Source: Crotophaga sulcirostris
Lineage: Eukaryota; Chordata; Aves; Cuculiformes; Crotophagidae
Assembly (NCBI GenBank): GCA_013397455.1
Contig: VYZB01000124.1
Span: 308,524 to 372,523, forward strand
Direction of reading: 5' to 3'
Length of the DNA: 64,000 bases
The translations under genes were made by a program, and so were the position numbers. Positions 1 through 13,100 of the stretch are shown one piece after another (within the stretch, counting starts at the first letter, position 1; every line of letters starts with the position of its first letter). Under the pieces are notes generated by a model. That model saw only the letters and a list, made by a program, of their open reading frames with translations. It was not told the origin of the DNA and ran no database searches.

Positions 1-161
1 TTGCCCAGAGCAGTGGTGGCTGCCCCATCCCTGGAGGTGTTCCAGGCCAGGTTGGATGGGGCTTGGAGCCCCCTGATCCAGTGGGAGGGGTCCCTGCCCA
101 TGGCAGGGAGTGGAACTGGATGGGCTGTGAGGTCCCTTCCAACCCAACCCATTCTGTGATT
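1..161 (+). mobile_element. CR1 LINE 3' fragment, cut by the window edge
   Basis: The sequence matches the 3' untranslated end of CR1 as it recurs in this window: a CCCAGAGCAGTGGTGGCTGC block, then GGTCCCTTCCAACC, ending in ATTCTGTGATT. That terminal octamer-like repeat marks the 3' end, so the element is in sense on the plus strand. The 5' side lies outside the window. Confidence 0.9.
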
Positions 162-3100
162 AGTCCTAATTTTTATTTTCAGTTTTCTAAAGTTCAATCC
201 TTCCCAGATCCCACCAGCACACGACCACATGAACGCTGCATTACCACTTCCAGAGCCAAATTCTCCCACGCAGAACGAGATCAGGGTGCCTCTCTACCAA
301 TGGCACAGTTAATCCACACCTCGACAAGTTTTAACAATATTGAGAAACCAAAACATCGTCAACTCTCTGCTGTCATTTCTGGTAGAGCCAAGCAATTACA
401 ACATCACATTCACTGGGGTTCTCCAGCTCCAGGGATTTGCTCACCTGCTGACGTTCCCACCACTCATCACTGCTAAAATTGAATGCTTTTATGATGAGCA
501 TCAAACAAGGCAAGATAAAAAGGAAAGTAAAGGTATGGCCTTAGTCTTGATCACGTAACTTGTGATTTGATATCAGTTTAAGTCAGGAACGACCAACTTA
601 GTACACTCCAAAGAGTACTTTCCAAGAGCAGTGGCCACCAATGGTTTGTCATTCCTTGCTTTTTCAGTTTTGGAATTCTGATAGAGTAAGGAAAAAAGTG
701 CCGAAGGTTTCTGTAAAACTGGGTATTCAGTGTTGTCCTGCATGTGTTCACAGACAACAGGGTTCTGTAAGCACCTGAGGGCACAGAAAGCACCTCTTGG
801 TATGGAAAAGGTGCCATGAATCCATCAGTTCTACCACACAAGAGTCTCTGAGCAAGAATGGGGAGGGCTTCCTTTGGCAGGAGTACAACATAGTTTTAGT
901 GCAAGCTATATTTTCTGAGAAACTGAGCTATGAAACGCAGGCAAAATATTAACATCCAACCCTTTGGTGGCTTCGGTTCATATTTAATGACCTCTTGAAA
1001 TCCTCGGAGACCCAGGTGGTGCCCACACAAAGACTCGATCTGCAGAGCGCTCTGTTCGTGCTCGATTAGCTTTGCTTTGACTTTTGACAACTGAAAAGAT
1101 AATGAGTTGTATAATTGTCAGATGACTACCTTGGAACAGACATGATAAGACTGGGTCTATGACTCACACAAAGCTTTCTGCGTCCCTACAAAGAGCAGGA
1201 GAGAGGAGATAACCCACTTTCATGTTACAGTCAAACCACAAGCTAATCCAATTAAAGAGCGGACACGGGGATGCAGAAAACACCACCTTAGCAAACCACT
1301 GGTCCATCAGGGCTAATATCTTGCTCCTTGTGGAGTTCAGGCCTTAACACTTCAGTGGAAAATAAATATAAGGCATAAAATCTCTTGCTATTAGAGCTGT
1401 GCTCTCCATGGTGGAGCAAATAGTCTGGCTGGCCCCTGCAGGGAGCAGCTCGTGTCCTGAGGCATGAAAGCCACTCACCCTTTATCTTCATTTATATAGC
1501 AGTGCACTTCATTACTGCAGAGAACAACCAAGCCCTCTTAAAAAGCCATTCTTCGAATGATAGCGATGGTGGCTGCTTGTCTCAGTGAATTCAAAAAGCT
1601 CATCGCACTCTGGATGCTTTGCAAATAAGTATTTGTTTAAAGAGTGATGACAAAAAGAAAGCCAAAGCTCTCAGCACTCTGACACTCACCAAAGCTGTGA
1701 CTTGGGACCCGCTCTGAGATTTCACGGGTTTTTTTTATCCACCTGGAAGGATGTGTTTGTAAAGGAACAAATCTATCATTCAGTTGGAGGATTCTTTCTT
1801 CTCAAATCTCAGTCACTGGCAGTTCTTCCACTCACGTCAGTGAAATCAGGTTTGACTATGGGTATTTTCATTTGGAGAGTCAGCTCTGGGAGATGAAGAC
1901 TTCTGTTTTCCTCTGTTTTAGCAGCCCAGCAGGATCAATGTGGTTGGCACCACTGCAAGCTTCCCATCATTGACTGCCAGCTCTCCATGCCACTTGTAGG
2001 ACTGGTGGTACCTACCTGGAGGCCAGCAGCACGGATCTATTAGAAACTAAACTGACACAGCCACTACCCAGGGCAGATTCCTTCCAGACTGGCATCACAC
2101 AAGTGACCTAGAGACACAAAATCTAGGTTGCCAAAGAATTAGGGCTAATCCTTACATTCCTTCACTGAGTTATTTTCTCCAATATCACCATTGCTTAAAA
2201 ATAAAAGGAGAAATGGATTTTGGACTTTTATCTCTGAAGGGATGTATCAGAAGCTGATGTCTGAACGAACCACATAGGAACTGTTAGCCAACCTGTTCCT
2301 CCTCTTCAGAGATCCTAAGTTTTCCCCACACTGAGCGCTACGTGAAGACTTTCATAGAATCACAGAATCGCTTGGTTTCAGCACATACAAAAAGGCAAGT
2401 TATGCAGCTACTCTCCAACACTGGGGCAAAGATTCCATCTCATTCTATCAATCCACACAGGCAAGATTAGCACCAACACAGAATAAGAACTGAACATGGA
2501 AATGGTCCTAAAAGAGGAGCAGAAAGATACAATTGCAACCACACAGTTTGGATGTGCTTAAAATCAAGATGCTGCAGCTGGGCTCCCAAGCTGGTATAGG
2601 TCAGCAGGATGCAATCCGAGTCTGTTTACACTGCTCATGGATCTGCTCCAAGAGATCTGTAAGGTTTTTTTTTTCCCTTTTATTCTTCCTCTCTGTGCAG
2701 CAGAGCCAGGGCATGGTCAGGTCATAGGAGAACTCGGTCCCAACAGAAAATAAAGGCATCAGACGCTAGAGGGAAGCAGAAGACTTGCAGTCCAGCAATC
2801 TGCTCCCAGCCTCTGGGACAACCCTACCCAGGGCTTTCATTGCCACTGGACTCACAAACAAATAAACCTGGGGGGAAATGACAGGGTATTTTCAGTGACA
2901 TTTCCAAAGAGCCTCTTAATTGAGGAATGTGTGTTACGGGTGGATATTGCCCCATGGGTCTATGGGAATGAGGCACTGGGGACTTGGCATGGGAGGGGAA
3001 AAGGGAAGACCAAAGGGCAACATTCCTCTTGGTGCACCACAGGGGGTGCTAAAAAGAAATTAGAAGAATGTGATGGAAAACATTAGCGAACTTTGTTAGC

Positions 3101-6100
3101 AGATGCACACAAGCTTGTTGATCTTTATTGTACGTGGCCCCTGGCTCAAACTGCTCGAGAACTCATCGTTCATTCTCAGCAACAGCAGAGCCCAGTGAGA
3201 AGGAACTGCTCCCCATCCACTCCTCACTCTCTTCCTCTCCAAACCTGTTCAACCTGTTTTTTTATCCGAGAAAGCAAAATCAGCCATCGCAGGGCAATTT
3301 GCCTCAAGTGAAGGAGTGGCATGGCTATAGTGTTATGATTTATTAGAGAGAAAAGAATACTTTCATTAGAGCTAGACAAGCTGCTCACTAACCTTAGTTT
3401 GCTAAATGCACTTCTTCGCTGCTTTTTAGTTTCCTATCCTGCTCTGATCCTTCAAATTCTTGCACCTGCACCGTTCATCCCAGCAGCAATACAAGCTGTT
3501 TCCATCAGTGTCCCTGGAAGAACTCTGTCACACCAGCTGGGATACTACTCAGTGGGTGGAAGCCCTCCAAGAGCAGAATGTGCAGCAGGGACTTTGCAAG
3601 GTGTTAGTAGTTCTGCAAGGGATAAAGGAATTTGACTGGGAATGAAGTATAAAACTGTGCAGTTAACTATTCCAGCAGGATGTGTTATCTTCCCTTCTGG
3701 ACCTGCAGAATTATGTACTATGAAGGGGCTGCCAGCATTCAGCTCTGATAGATGGTTTGAACTCCTTCTACAGCCACAGATCTGTTCATTATTCTGCACT
3801 TCTGGAGATCTAAAATTTGTCTGTGGGCCCCACGACCAAGTTAAATGATGTCCCATGTGGAAATCATATTGAAATCACTGGAATAACTTATTGCATTCAA
3901 TCTGCACTTTGTCAGGAAATTCAGGATGCTCTGAGATTAAACACACTGCGCAGCTATTGGGAGGAATTAGCTAATGCTGGCTAATAGCTTAGATAGCATC
4001 TCCAAAGAGCAGGAAATAAAATCAACCTTAACTTGGAACTCTGTTATATTCTCCTTTATTTCTTAAATGCTAGGAGAGTTACACAACAATGATAAATGGT
4101 GAAAGTTAAGTAACAATAATTATGAAAATTAATTCTGTTACGACAAAGAAAAAAGCCCAAGCTTTCTGGAACAAGTTGTCCTCTCACTCTTGAGAGGGAG
4201 CAGAGCGTGCACAGAGCTGAAAAGGGGGGGGTTTAGTTCTAGTCTCAGCTTCAACCCCTTTTGAGGTCACTGTTGTACACCCTTTCCAGTCCACACATCA
4301 CCCTAAAAGAGACTTTCATTTCTCTGCCCTCACTGAGCTGCAGTACTTAGTGAGAAGGAACTGGTATAAACGTATTAGGAGTTATTATTATTTCAACTAT
4401 CTGAACATAAACTGCATTCCTCAGAAAACCAAGCAGACTATGATGAGGCAAAGCCTGTGCAGAGCTGCAAAGTGAACAGGTAAAGAAGTCTATCAAGGTG
4501 CAGCATTCCAGTAGCACAGTGAGAACATGACTTCGAATATCTTGGGAGAAGCACATGGACCAAAGTGCTTCACGCATCAACAAAATGCTTCTCCATGAGA
4601 GGCAAGTTACTGTCCCCTGTTGGGAAGAGAGAGGCTGATTGAGAGAAGAGAGAGGAAATCAACCAGTCTGGAATTGCACTGTGTCTGCACAGGGTGGGAA
4701 CCGACCGCAGGGGTCCTGCCCTGAGCCAAGCAGTAACTGCAAGTCGAGCCTCCCCGTTTTCACGTGCAAGATCAGCTCTGTAGCCTTCACACCAATGCCA
4801 AGGACCAACAGGACACAAAGTGCATGTGTAAAGGACCTAAATGGCTTCTCACCAGTATTAAGGGCACATAGCCTGGGTAATTTCTCTGTATTAAGGAATA
4901 AACAGACAAACAAACCTCTTCTGTTTAGCGTTCAGTTTTCTTTCTCTCTGTTTCCAGCAGTCTGAAAACACAACTGGTTACCCAGCAGGCTTGCCTGGAT
5001 CTCTTTTGGCCAGCATTTTGACATACTCAATTACATACTGGATGTGGCCAGCTGCTTTTGAAGGCCACTGTCCTGATCATCAGTCCCATCACACAACATC
5101 TCCCTCTCCTGAATGAAAAAGGGCCATAATCTTAACTGGGACTCCCATCTTTACCAGTCTAGGGTTATACTGGTGTGTCTGACCATTACCCAGATTCAAA
5201 CCGGTGATCAAAGCAAGGATGAGGAACTCATAAAGCTTTTCCTAGTGCTTGTTTCAGAGAACATATTATTTTTTTTTCCTTAAGCTATTTTGCAGCCCAA
5301 AAGTCAAATAAAATATTTATGTGCCTCTGGAGTTTATGAGTAACCCCACTTTCAGCTGGTGTCTGTATGAGCTGTGCTAAGCAATTTGAACTGGCAAGTA
5401 AAGATCTCCAACCCTTGACTCACAGACATGAAAGGGAGGGAGAAAGACATTAATGACAATTACTTGAGACTGTGCCACCCTGATGGAATAACCAGTGCAG
5501 CCATATCCACCTGCAGGAATGTAGCTTGGGTTTCAATTGGGTCCTGCCAAAGGTAGCCAAAAGCAGCTGGCTGCTCCAGGGGAAGGGCAGGCAACAGGGA
5601 CCTGGGCTCAGCCTCACCCTCTCCTTGCTGCTAGTGATGGGTCTGCCCAGCCATAGAATGACCTCAGAATTCTCCACCGCCAGGAAGAAATCCATGCTGA
5701 GATACCAGTTGCAAGCAGAGCACCACTTCAAGACTGAAACCACACCATCACCCTCACGTCCTCCCTCACAGAAGTTCCACACAAGCTCTTCTTCTCACTT
5801 CCACCACCAAACAGGTGTGCCTGGTTTGGAAATGGTGCCATAGAATATCCCAAGTACTCAGTGGAGCTGTGTAGAACTGAATATTCTTCAGCTTTCCTAA
5901 AGCTTGAACTTGCTTGGATCACAATACTGAAGTACTGACTTCCAATTTTTGGCCACTCCCACCTGACACACTGTTCTTCAGCTCACAGCCCCACTATCTC
6001 AGGTATCTGCTCCCCAAAACAACGCCAAAATCCACAAGAAGGGACTCTTCTCCCTCCTCGATTTCCCTCCTGAGACCTTGGCCCATGAAAATTCCTGACA

Positions 6101-7098
6101 AGCTATGTGAAGTGTGTTGTCACTCCTGTTCCTCATGGTCTGCCCATGAAAAGCTGTTCCTTTTAACAATCTGTCTCCCTGTGCTGTGACCATACCTCTG
6201 CTTTGATGTGCACACAAGCTCTGCGTGGCCTGGATCCACTCAAGGACTGCAGGAAAATCACATTCCAGATTCCACATAGGAGTTTAGCCCTCTCCATAAT
6301 ATTTCTGGTCCTGATCTAACTCAGACTGGTATTACAGCACTGTAACTCCATCAGCTGAAAGGGGCTGCTCATGGCAAATTTGATTTGGTCTGCACTGAAA
6401 CAAAAACAAAGCAACAAACAAGCTTAGAGTGAGAAATACAGTCAGGTTTCCAGAGCTCTTTGGAGCTGATCCCAACCCTACCCTAGGTCATTTGTGTGCC
6501 TCCTTTTCCCCTGGAAAATGAGGATATTGACATTTCCCCATTCATAAAATGAGGTATAAAGGTTGTCATTTGTGCAGGGGTGTAGTCTCCATACTTCACC
6601 TGGACTATGTAAAGTGCTATGTGACAATACTGCTCCTCCTGATTTATGTCAGCCTAGGAGACATCACAATCAGGCTTTGCTATTATTTTTCTGATGGATA
6701 AACTAAATGGAAAAATGCCTGATACAATGATGGCTCAAGATTAGTGATGCAGGTTGGTTTATTTAAAGCAGTAACATCAAAGCAAAAGGTCTGCTGATTC
6801 AGCTCATAAAAATCATTGATGCATAAAACCAACAATAATATCAAGAAAGAAAAGGGGAATGGAAGACTGGGAGAACGGAAGAAGAAAAGGCAACCCAAAC
6901 CCACTGTAAGTGCACACAAGAGATGGGGTAACTCTTTTATGAAGCATCTGCAAATCCCCTCGGGCTTAGCGGGGAGAAAGTCTACATGAAAAAAATCTAT
7001 GGTAACTGGAAGGACAAGATATTACGAAAAGGCATCTCTTTTCCATTTCTCTATCTTTGATTGAAGCTTCTGGTCCAGCCAGCAGCTTGGGAGTGTCT
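162..7098. other. 3' flank of MXRA8; no further gene seen
   Basis: Both strands have only short open frames without recognisable domains or convincing splice-site pairs. The part nearest 7098 should be the MXRA8 3' UTR. A weak CR1 tail remnant on the minus strand lies near 2352-2395. In human the next gene on this side is DVL1, but nothing here resembles it. Confidence 0.5.
6758..6763 (-). promoter_or_regulatory. MXRA8: Candidate MXRA8 polyadenylation signal
   Basis: The minus strand reads AATAAA here, about 340 nt downstream of the MXRA8 stop codon, and it is the first such hexamer I found after the stop. Transcript data would be needed to show that it is used. Confidence 0.35.
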
Positions 7099-7124
7099 TC
7101 ATTTACAATACTCCTTCCTGAAAT
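7099..7124 (-). CDS. MXRA8: MXRA8 coding exon 10: C-terminus and stop
   Basis: After the acceptor TTTGCTTTCAG come 26 coding bases reading DFRKEYCK (first codon shared with exon 9), then TGA. The motif is close to the known C-terminus, which fixes this tiny exon despite its length. Confidence 0.85.
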
Positions 7125-10100
7125 CTGAAAGCAAATTGAAATGGAGGTCAGTACCTGAAGAGAGATTTCAAACCATCCAAAGCAGTGCTCTGTAATACGG
7201 GCTTAGCTACACAGGGATGAGTGACCATTTGCAGCCAAGCACATCCTAAATATCCTCCTCACAAAGCCCCCAGGGAGACGTAAGGTGTGCAATTACTGCC
7301 CAGATCAGCTTTGCAGAATGCAGGCAAAAATATCATGAGATCTCCATCAAGAACAGCAGCTCTAAAGGCAACTCATGGACTCTCCAGATCATTCCCTTCT
7401 TGATATCATTTCAGTCACGCTTATTACATTCTAAATTCGTGGAACCTAACAACTGCTTACAAGCACTGCTTGACAGAAGTGTGGCTTTACAAACTGAGGC
7501 GTAATACTCAGGATTAATACTGGATAAACAGAAAGAGATTCAGCCCCTAGGGAGGGGAGGGAGAGCTGTTTGCTTTTGTTGGATGAAGTAAATGACAGCC
7601 CATTACCCATAAATTAATTCAACTCAAAACACTCTTTTCTGCACAGTGTTTTCTTCTCAAACACCATGCCAGGACATTTTTGAGACACATCTCCCTCAGA
7701 GGTTGCAGTACAGAACGCACGATTCCAGCCCTGCAAGGCATTCTTTTTCCAATAAAGAAAAATCCTGTTTGTGCCACGCTGAAAGTTTTTAAAGGCCTAA
7801 TCACTACTTGCCTCTTGTGGCTCCGTGATGAAAGGGCAGGAAGGGAACTAGCTTCTCATTCCTGCTGTCAGTTGTTCATGATGTTTAACATTCCTCATTC
7901 GGCTGTGGCTTGGTCAGCTCACTCCTAAACTGTGTTCTTCCCTCCTCCCTCCTTCAACCCATCCTACAGCCACCAATTAGAGTCAAGCAGGTCATTATTA
8001 CCTTTGTCTAAATCAATGTTCTTTGCTGGGAAGCTTCTGGTTTGCTCAGCCTTCTCCTTCAGGATGTTGTTTTTGTAATCTGTGTAAGGGAGGAGTATCA
8101 TTCAGACAGCCATTAGAACATTAAAAGAAAACAAAGGTTTAGAGGCAAGGCAGACATGATCAGTCCTTGAAAGACTCTGGTATCTCCAGATCTCTAGGAG
8201 CAACTCATGGAGTTACTCAGCCGCTCAGCAGGAAAAGGAAAGGCGCCACAACTTAATTTTTGCCCCTGGCACTTATCAGTCATGCATACTTCAGTTTCCT
8301 CCTCCTCATAGGTACCACAGATTCTTCCAGTACATAGCAAAAAGCTCTGGATTCTCTAAGGTGAGGCTCACCTGCAGTGACTGCAGTTTTTCAAGGAATT
8401 TGCTCACAAAGGAGCTTCTCCGGTGCCACACAGAGCAGAATTTGTACTTGTTTGCAACCCACCCTTTGCAGCTCCTTTGGTCTTGACTTCATATTTTCTA
8501 CCTGCCTCTTGTTTACTGAGGCCCTCACAGCAGTTCTGTAGCTTTGGACCTAAAGATTGCAGCTGGTTTCAGGTGAAACAAGAGCAGCTGTGTCTCTTTA
8601 CTGACCAAGCTCCTCAACCAGCCTCTAGTTGAACCCAAAAGTCAGGACTGCCCCCTCCAGCTCCTGTCCTCTTGCTTGCTCTGACTTGTGTGTTGAGGTT
8701 CTCAAAGTTGCCATGTAAAATCAGGAGGTTGTGTCATTAGAAAACAGGCATCTAAATGCTATTGGAAAATCTTCAGCTACAACAAGTTTTAGCCTGATTT
8801 GGAGAATGGTTGCTGGTTAATACATACCCAGCCTGACGTCTTCACTTTTGTATCGAGTCAGATCTGTTGTGTCAACTGTAAATTCCTTCAGATTTACATC
8901 CTTCCTGAAAAAGGTATAACGATAAAAAATATTATTGTCACATCCTTGGTGGAAAGCAATGAACAAACTATCAAACAGCCTCTGTTTTGCACGGTTGTAC
9001 CCACACTAACTGGATTCTCAGTTGCTTTGGGCTCCTAATGACAGCTGAGGGTTTGGGCCCAGAAGTTCATTTTTTTGGTATTTTAATGCTAGATAGCAGG
9101 CCCTGTAATTATACTTACTCTCCATATTTCTTCACGTTGTATTCATAACCTAAACAAGAAGAAGAAGGAGTATGTCAGTCATATCCAGTCCTACCAGGCC
9201 CTCCCAGATAACAGTGATAACAACACCTCGTACTTATTCACTGTGTTCCTTATGTGATGCTTACAACGATCACTTCCACAACCCCTCCAGTACACAGGAA
9301 TTCACGTGTTTCACTGCCACAGGGAGCTTCCCTTTCCTTTACTCCCCAGCTTGCCAGCAGTCTTCCCAGATCTATGGCCTGCAGCCCCCTCTATATTTCA
9401 TTTCTTTCCACCTGCTGTCTATTACACAAACATTAATCCCACCCATCACCTCTGTGTGCTGGTGCTGCACTTGCCCATCCCCAGCTCCTTGCTCAGGCCT
9501 GCATCCACCACACACTACCGACACCGGTCCACCTGTAAGGAGCAACTACCTAGCAGTTCTAATTTTCACACACACACACAGTATAACCAGGTTGGAAGAG
9601 AACTCTGAGATCATCAAGTCCAACCTATAAGCCAACACTAACACCAACTCATCACCTAAACCATGGCACTGAGTGCCTCATCCAATCTTCCCTTAAACAC
9701 ATCAAGGGTCGGCGACTCCACCACCTCCCTGGGCAATTATTCTTTTTATTTATTCTTCCTTATAACAGAGCCACTCAGCAAATCAAAGCTTGGAAATTTT
9801 TACTCCACATTACTGCTTTGCACTCACCTCTCTGCCGGCGCTTGCGGGTGACGAGGACAACAATGATGAGGAGGACAACGAAGAGCAGCAGAGTTGCCAG
9901 GATGTAGCCCAGCTGCTGGATGAAGTGCATCCGGCTCTCGGGGATGATGACGTTTATCACGTTGTGGCCCCTGACAACATTTGGATCTGATGGCAGAAGA
10001 AAAGGAAAATCAGGCTGATAATTGTAATTGGCATCCAAAGCAAATCAGGTTCACATGGCCTCAAGTTGCGCGCCAGGGGAGGTTTAGATTGGATATTGGG

Positions 10101-13100
10101 AAAATCTCTTTTCTAAAAGAGTGGGGAAGCACTGGCAGAGGCTGCCCAGGACAGTGGTGGAGTCACCACCCCTGGGGGGGGTCACAAAGCGTGTAGATGA
10201 GGCACTTCAGGACATGGTTTAGCAGGCACAGTGGGGTTGGGCTGACGGTTGGACTTGATGATAACAGAGGTCTTTTCCAACCTTCATGGTTCTATGATTC
10301 TCAAGACCATTATAATTCCTGGGAACACAAAATATAAACAGTGACTGTCTCGCATTCCCTTGCTGCTGCCTGGCCATCAGTGTCCTTGTTTATTGTAGAG
10401 AAGTCCAGAAAGAAGCCACACTAGACAGCCCCAAGCCTTCCTGCAGGGTAACACAACGCTCCTCTGGGTCCCTTTCAACACACACACCACGTTGCTTCGG
10501 CTCCAGACAGCTCAAGTATGAAGCAGCCCCTCCCTGCCAAGGGTTATAATTTACAGAGCAGGAGGAATTTTCAATGCCAAAGAATGAGTTTCCTTTTAAA
10601 TAAAATAAAAAAAATCAATAAAACAAATAAAAAGAAACCCACAAAGAAAAGCCAAGATTCCATTCCAGTTGTGGGTGCAGCCGCACTTCGGTTCCGCAGC
10701 GCAGGGAAGCGTAACTCAAAACTTTTACGTGGAACATTTTTGTAGCTCTCAAATAAATAGGTCAATGTTTTACACGTATAAAGAGGAAGCGACTTCTCTG
10801 CTTGCAGGACTCAGAGGAGGGGTCAAATCCAGCCCAGGCAGCAAACCCAGACACACTGTGCTGGGGAGGCTCTGCTCTTCAAAACAGAGCTGAAAGCAAC
10901 ACCTTCTCCCCCAAAAAGGGAACATCCACAGAGCACCAGGCAAGGACCAGCATGGAGTTCTGACCTATCATTCCCTTGGGAGTTTAAAAATAAGGGGAAA
11001 GATGGGGGGAAATATCCCAAAGCCAAGCAGCATTTAACATCTGCGCTGTCAGGTGAGAAATAAAAATCATGGCAGTGAGACAGGTGCCAGTTTGTTAGGT
11101 AGTTTGTTTCCAGCATTTAAAAACCCACCACCACCAGAATGCAATAAGGCAATACTGGCTTGAAAGAAACACTTTGAAACCAGAGATGATGGTTTGCTGA
11201 TGCAAACAGCAGAAAATGGAGAGGTTTGAGCACACGCTCCGCTCCACTCGCTGGCAGTGCCAGATGCTGGGCGCTGGCTGGCGGGGGTGCTGAAAACCAG
11301 CATGTGTTTTTCACCACTGCTAAACTAAAAAATACCAAACCAAAAAACCCACTTGCAAAGCTGCAAACAGTACGCATGACAGTTGCACTTTAACAATCTT
11401 TGGGTCATGCAGGGCAACTGCAGTAGCTGCCACAATGAGACAGTAGCCCCTGCAGAAGCTCTTGAGGCTGAAGTCAGAAATATAAACACATTCTAGTCCT
11501 GGCTTTTTGCCTTCCCACAATGCTGCAAGATAGGGTGGGAGCTGAGTTTAACTTTAGTCTGTTGTTAACTGTAACAACAGAGATTCAATGTCTTTGGGCC
11601 TCCTTGGCTTATTCAATCCAGTCACACTGAAAATACTTTTTGCTGTTTAGACAAAGCATCACTGCTGGACATGACCCCTGGAGGGGCTCAAAAAGCAGGA
11701 AGAGATGGCACTTTGGGACAGTGATGTTGTGCCCATGGTTGGACTCAATGATCTTTGAGATCTCTTCCAACCTCAATTATTCTGTGATTCTATGAATATA
11801 TTACATTTTATAACTGGGGAAACTGAGGCACAGAGTGATGGCTGACTCAGTCTCACCCAGTAGCTGAGTGGCAGTGCCTCGAATAGCATCACTGTCCTCC
11901 TCATCCTAGTGTAACATCAGGCTGAGGTGATGAAGGTTTACTCTGTAACCAAGATCTGATCTCTCAGTGCACCTGGAGGTGTTCAAGGCCAGGTTGGATG
12001 GGGCTTTGGGCAACCTGATGCAGTGGGAGGTGTCCCTGCCCATGGCAGGGGATTGGAACTGGATGGGCTGTAAGGTCCCTTCCGACCCAAACCACTCCAT
12101 GATTCTACAGTCTTAACAGGACATGTCCACCTGCCTCCAGTTCACTCACATGAGCCAGTTGAACTACTGGGAAATAAGTTTTAATGGTGGGGAAGAAAAA
12201 GTTAGAACAGAGGTGCCTTTACACCACCAAAGTGTCAACGGCCAGATCCTTCTGCTGAGAAAAACAGAGATCTCTGCACCAAGAGAGCTCACAAGTGCTG
12301 GGTACGTGGTCTTTCAAGGCTGGCAAAAGTTGAGAATAGTTTATCAATAAGCAGGAGACACAACAGATGCCATTCTTCAATCCCTTGCTCCAAAGCAAAT
12401 GCAGAATAAAAACGCCCTGAATTAGTGGACACGCACCACGTTTGTACTGCTGAGGCTGGGAGCAGAACTGAGTTCATGCTCATATTCCAAACAGGATGAA
12501 GTTTCACGTCTGGAAACGGCTCCGGGTCCTGGAGCTACGCCAGAAGCTATAGCTGCTTGCTGAAAAAGCTCATTGCTTTGCTTTTGTTATCTCCTGATGT
12601 TTCTTTTTGGCTTTATGTTATATCCCCAGAAGAGTTCTATACAGATTTTCCTTGGAATGGAGCAACATCTCAGCCTTTCCTGCTACAGAGAAATAGGGCA
12701 CATCCCAGCAGGCTCCTCAGCAGCTCTGGGTTTGAGAAAGGTACTCAGGATGTCTCGGCTTCTTTTCACATTCCCATCGACTCAGCACATTTTTGTGCTT
12801 GGTGCTCTCAGGCCAGCTGAGCCTTCACTGCCCCCAGGGGACAAAGCTCCTTCTTCTGACAGTGGAAATGGCTTTTCTCAGGAAGGCAAGTTCCTCTGGT
12901 ACTGGCAGCACTGCTGCCAAACCACCACAGCCCGGGCAGGGTCAGTTACTTGGAGGTTCCATCTGACTTATAGAATCATGGAATGCTTTGGGTCGGAAGG
13001 GACCTCACAGCCCATCCAGTCCCACCCCCTGCCACGGGCAGGGACACCTCCCACTGGATCAGGGGGCTCCAAGCCCCATCCAACCTGGCCTGGAACACCT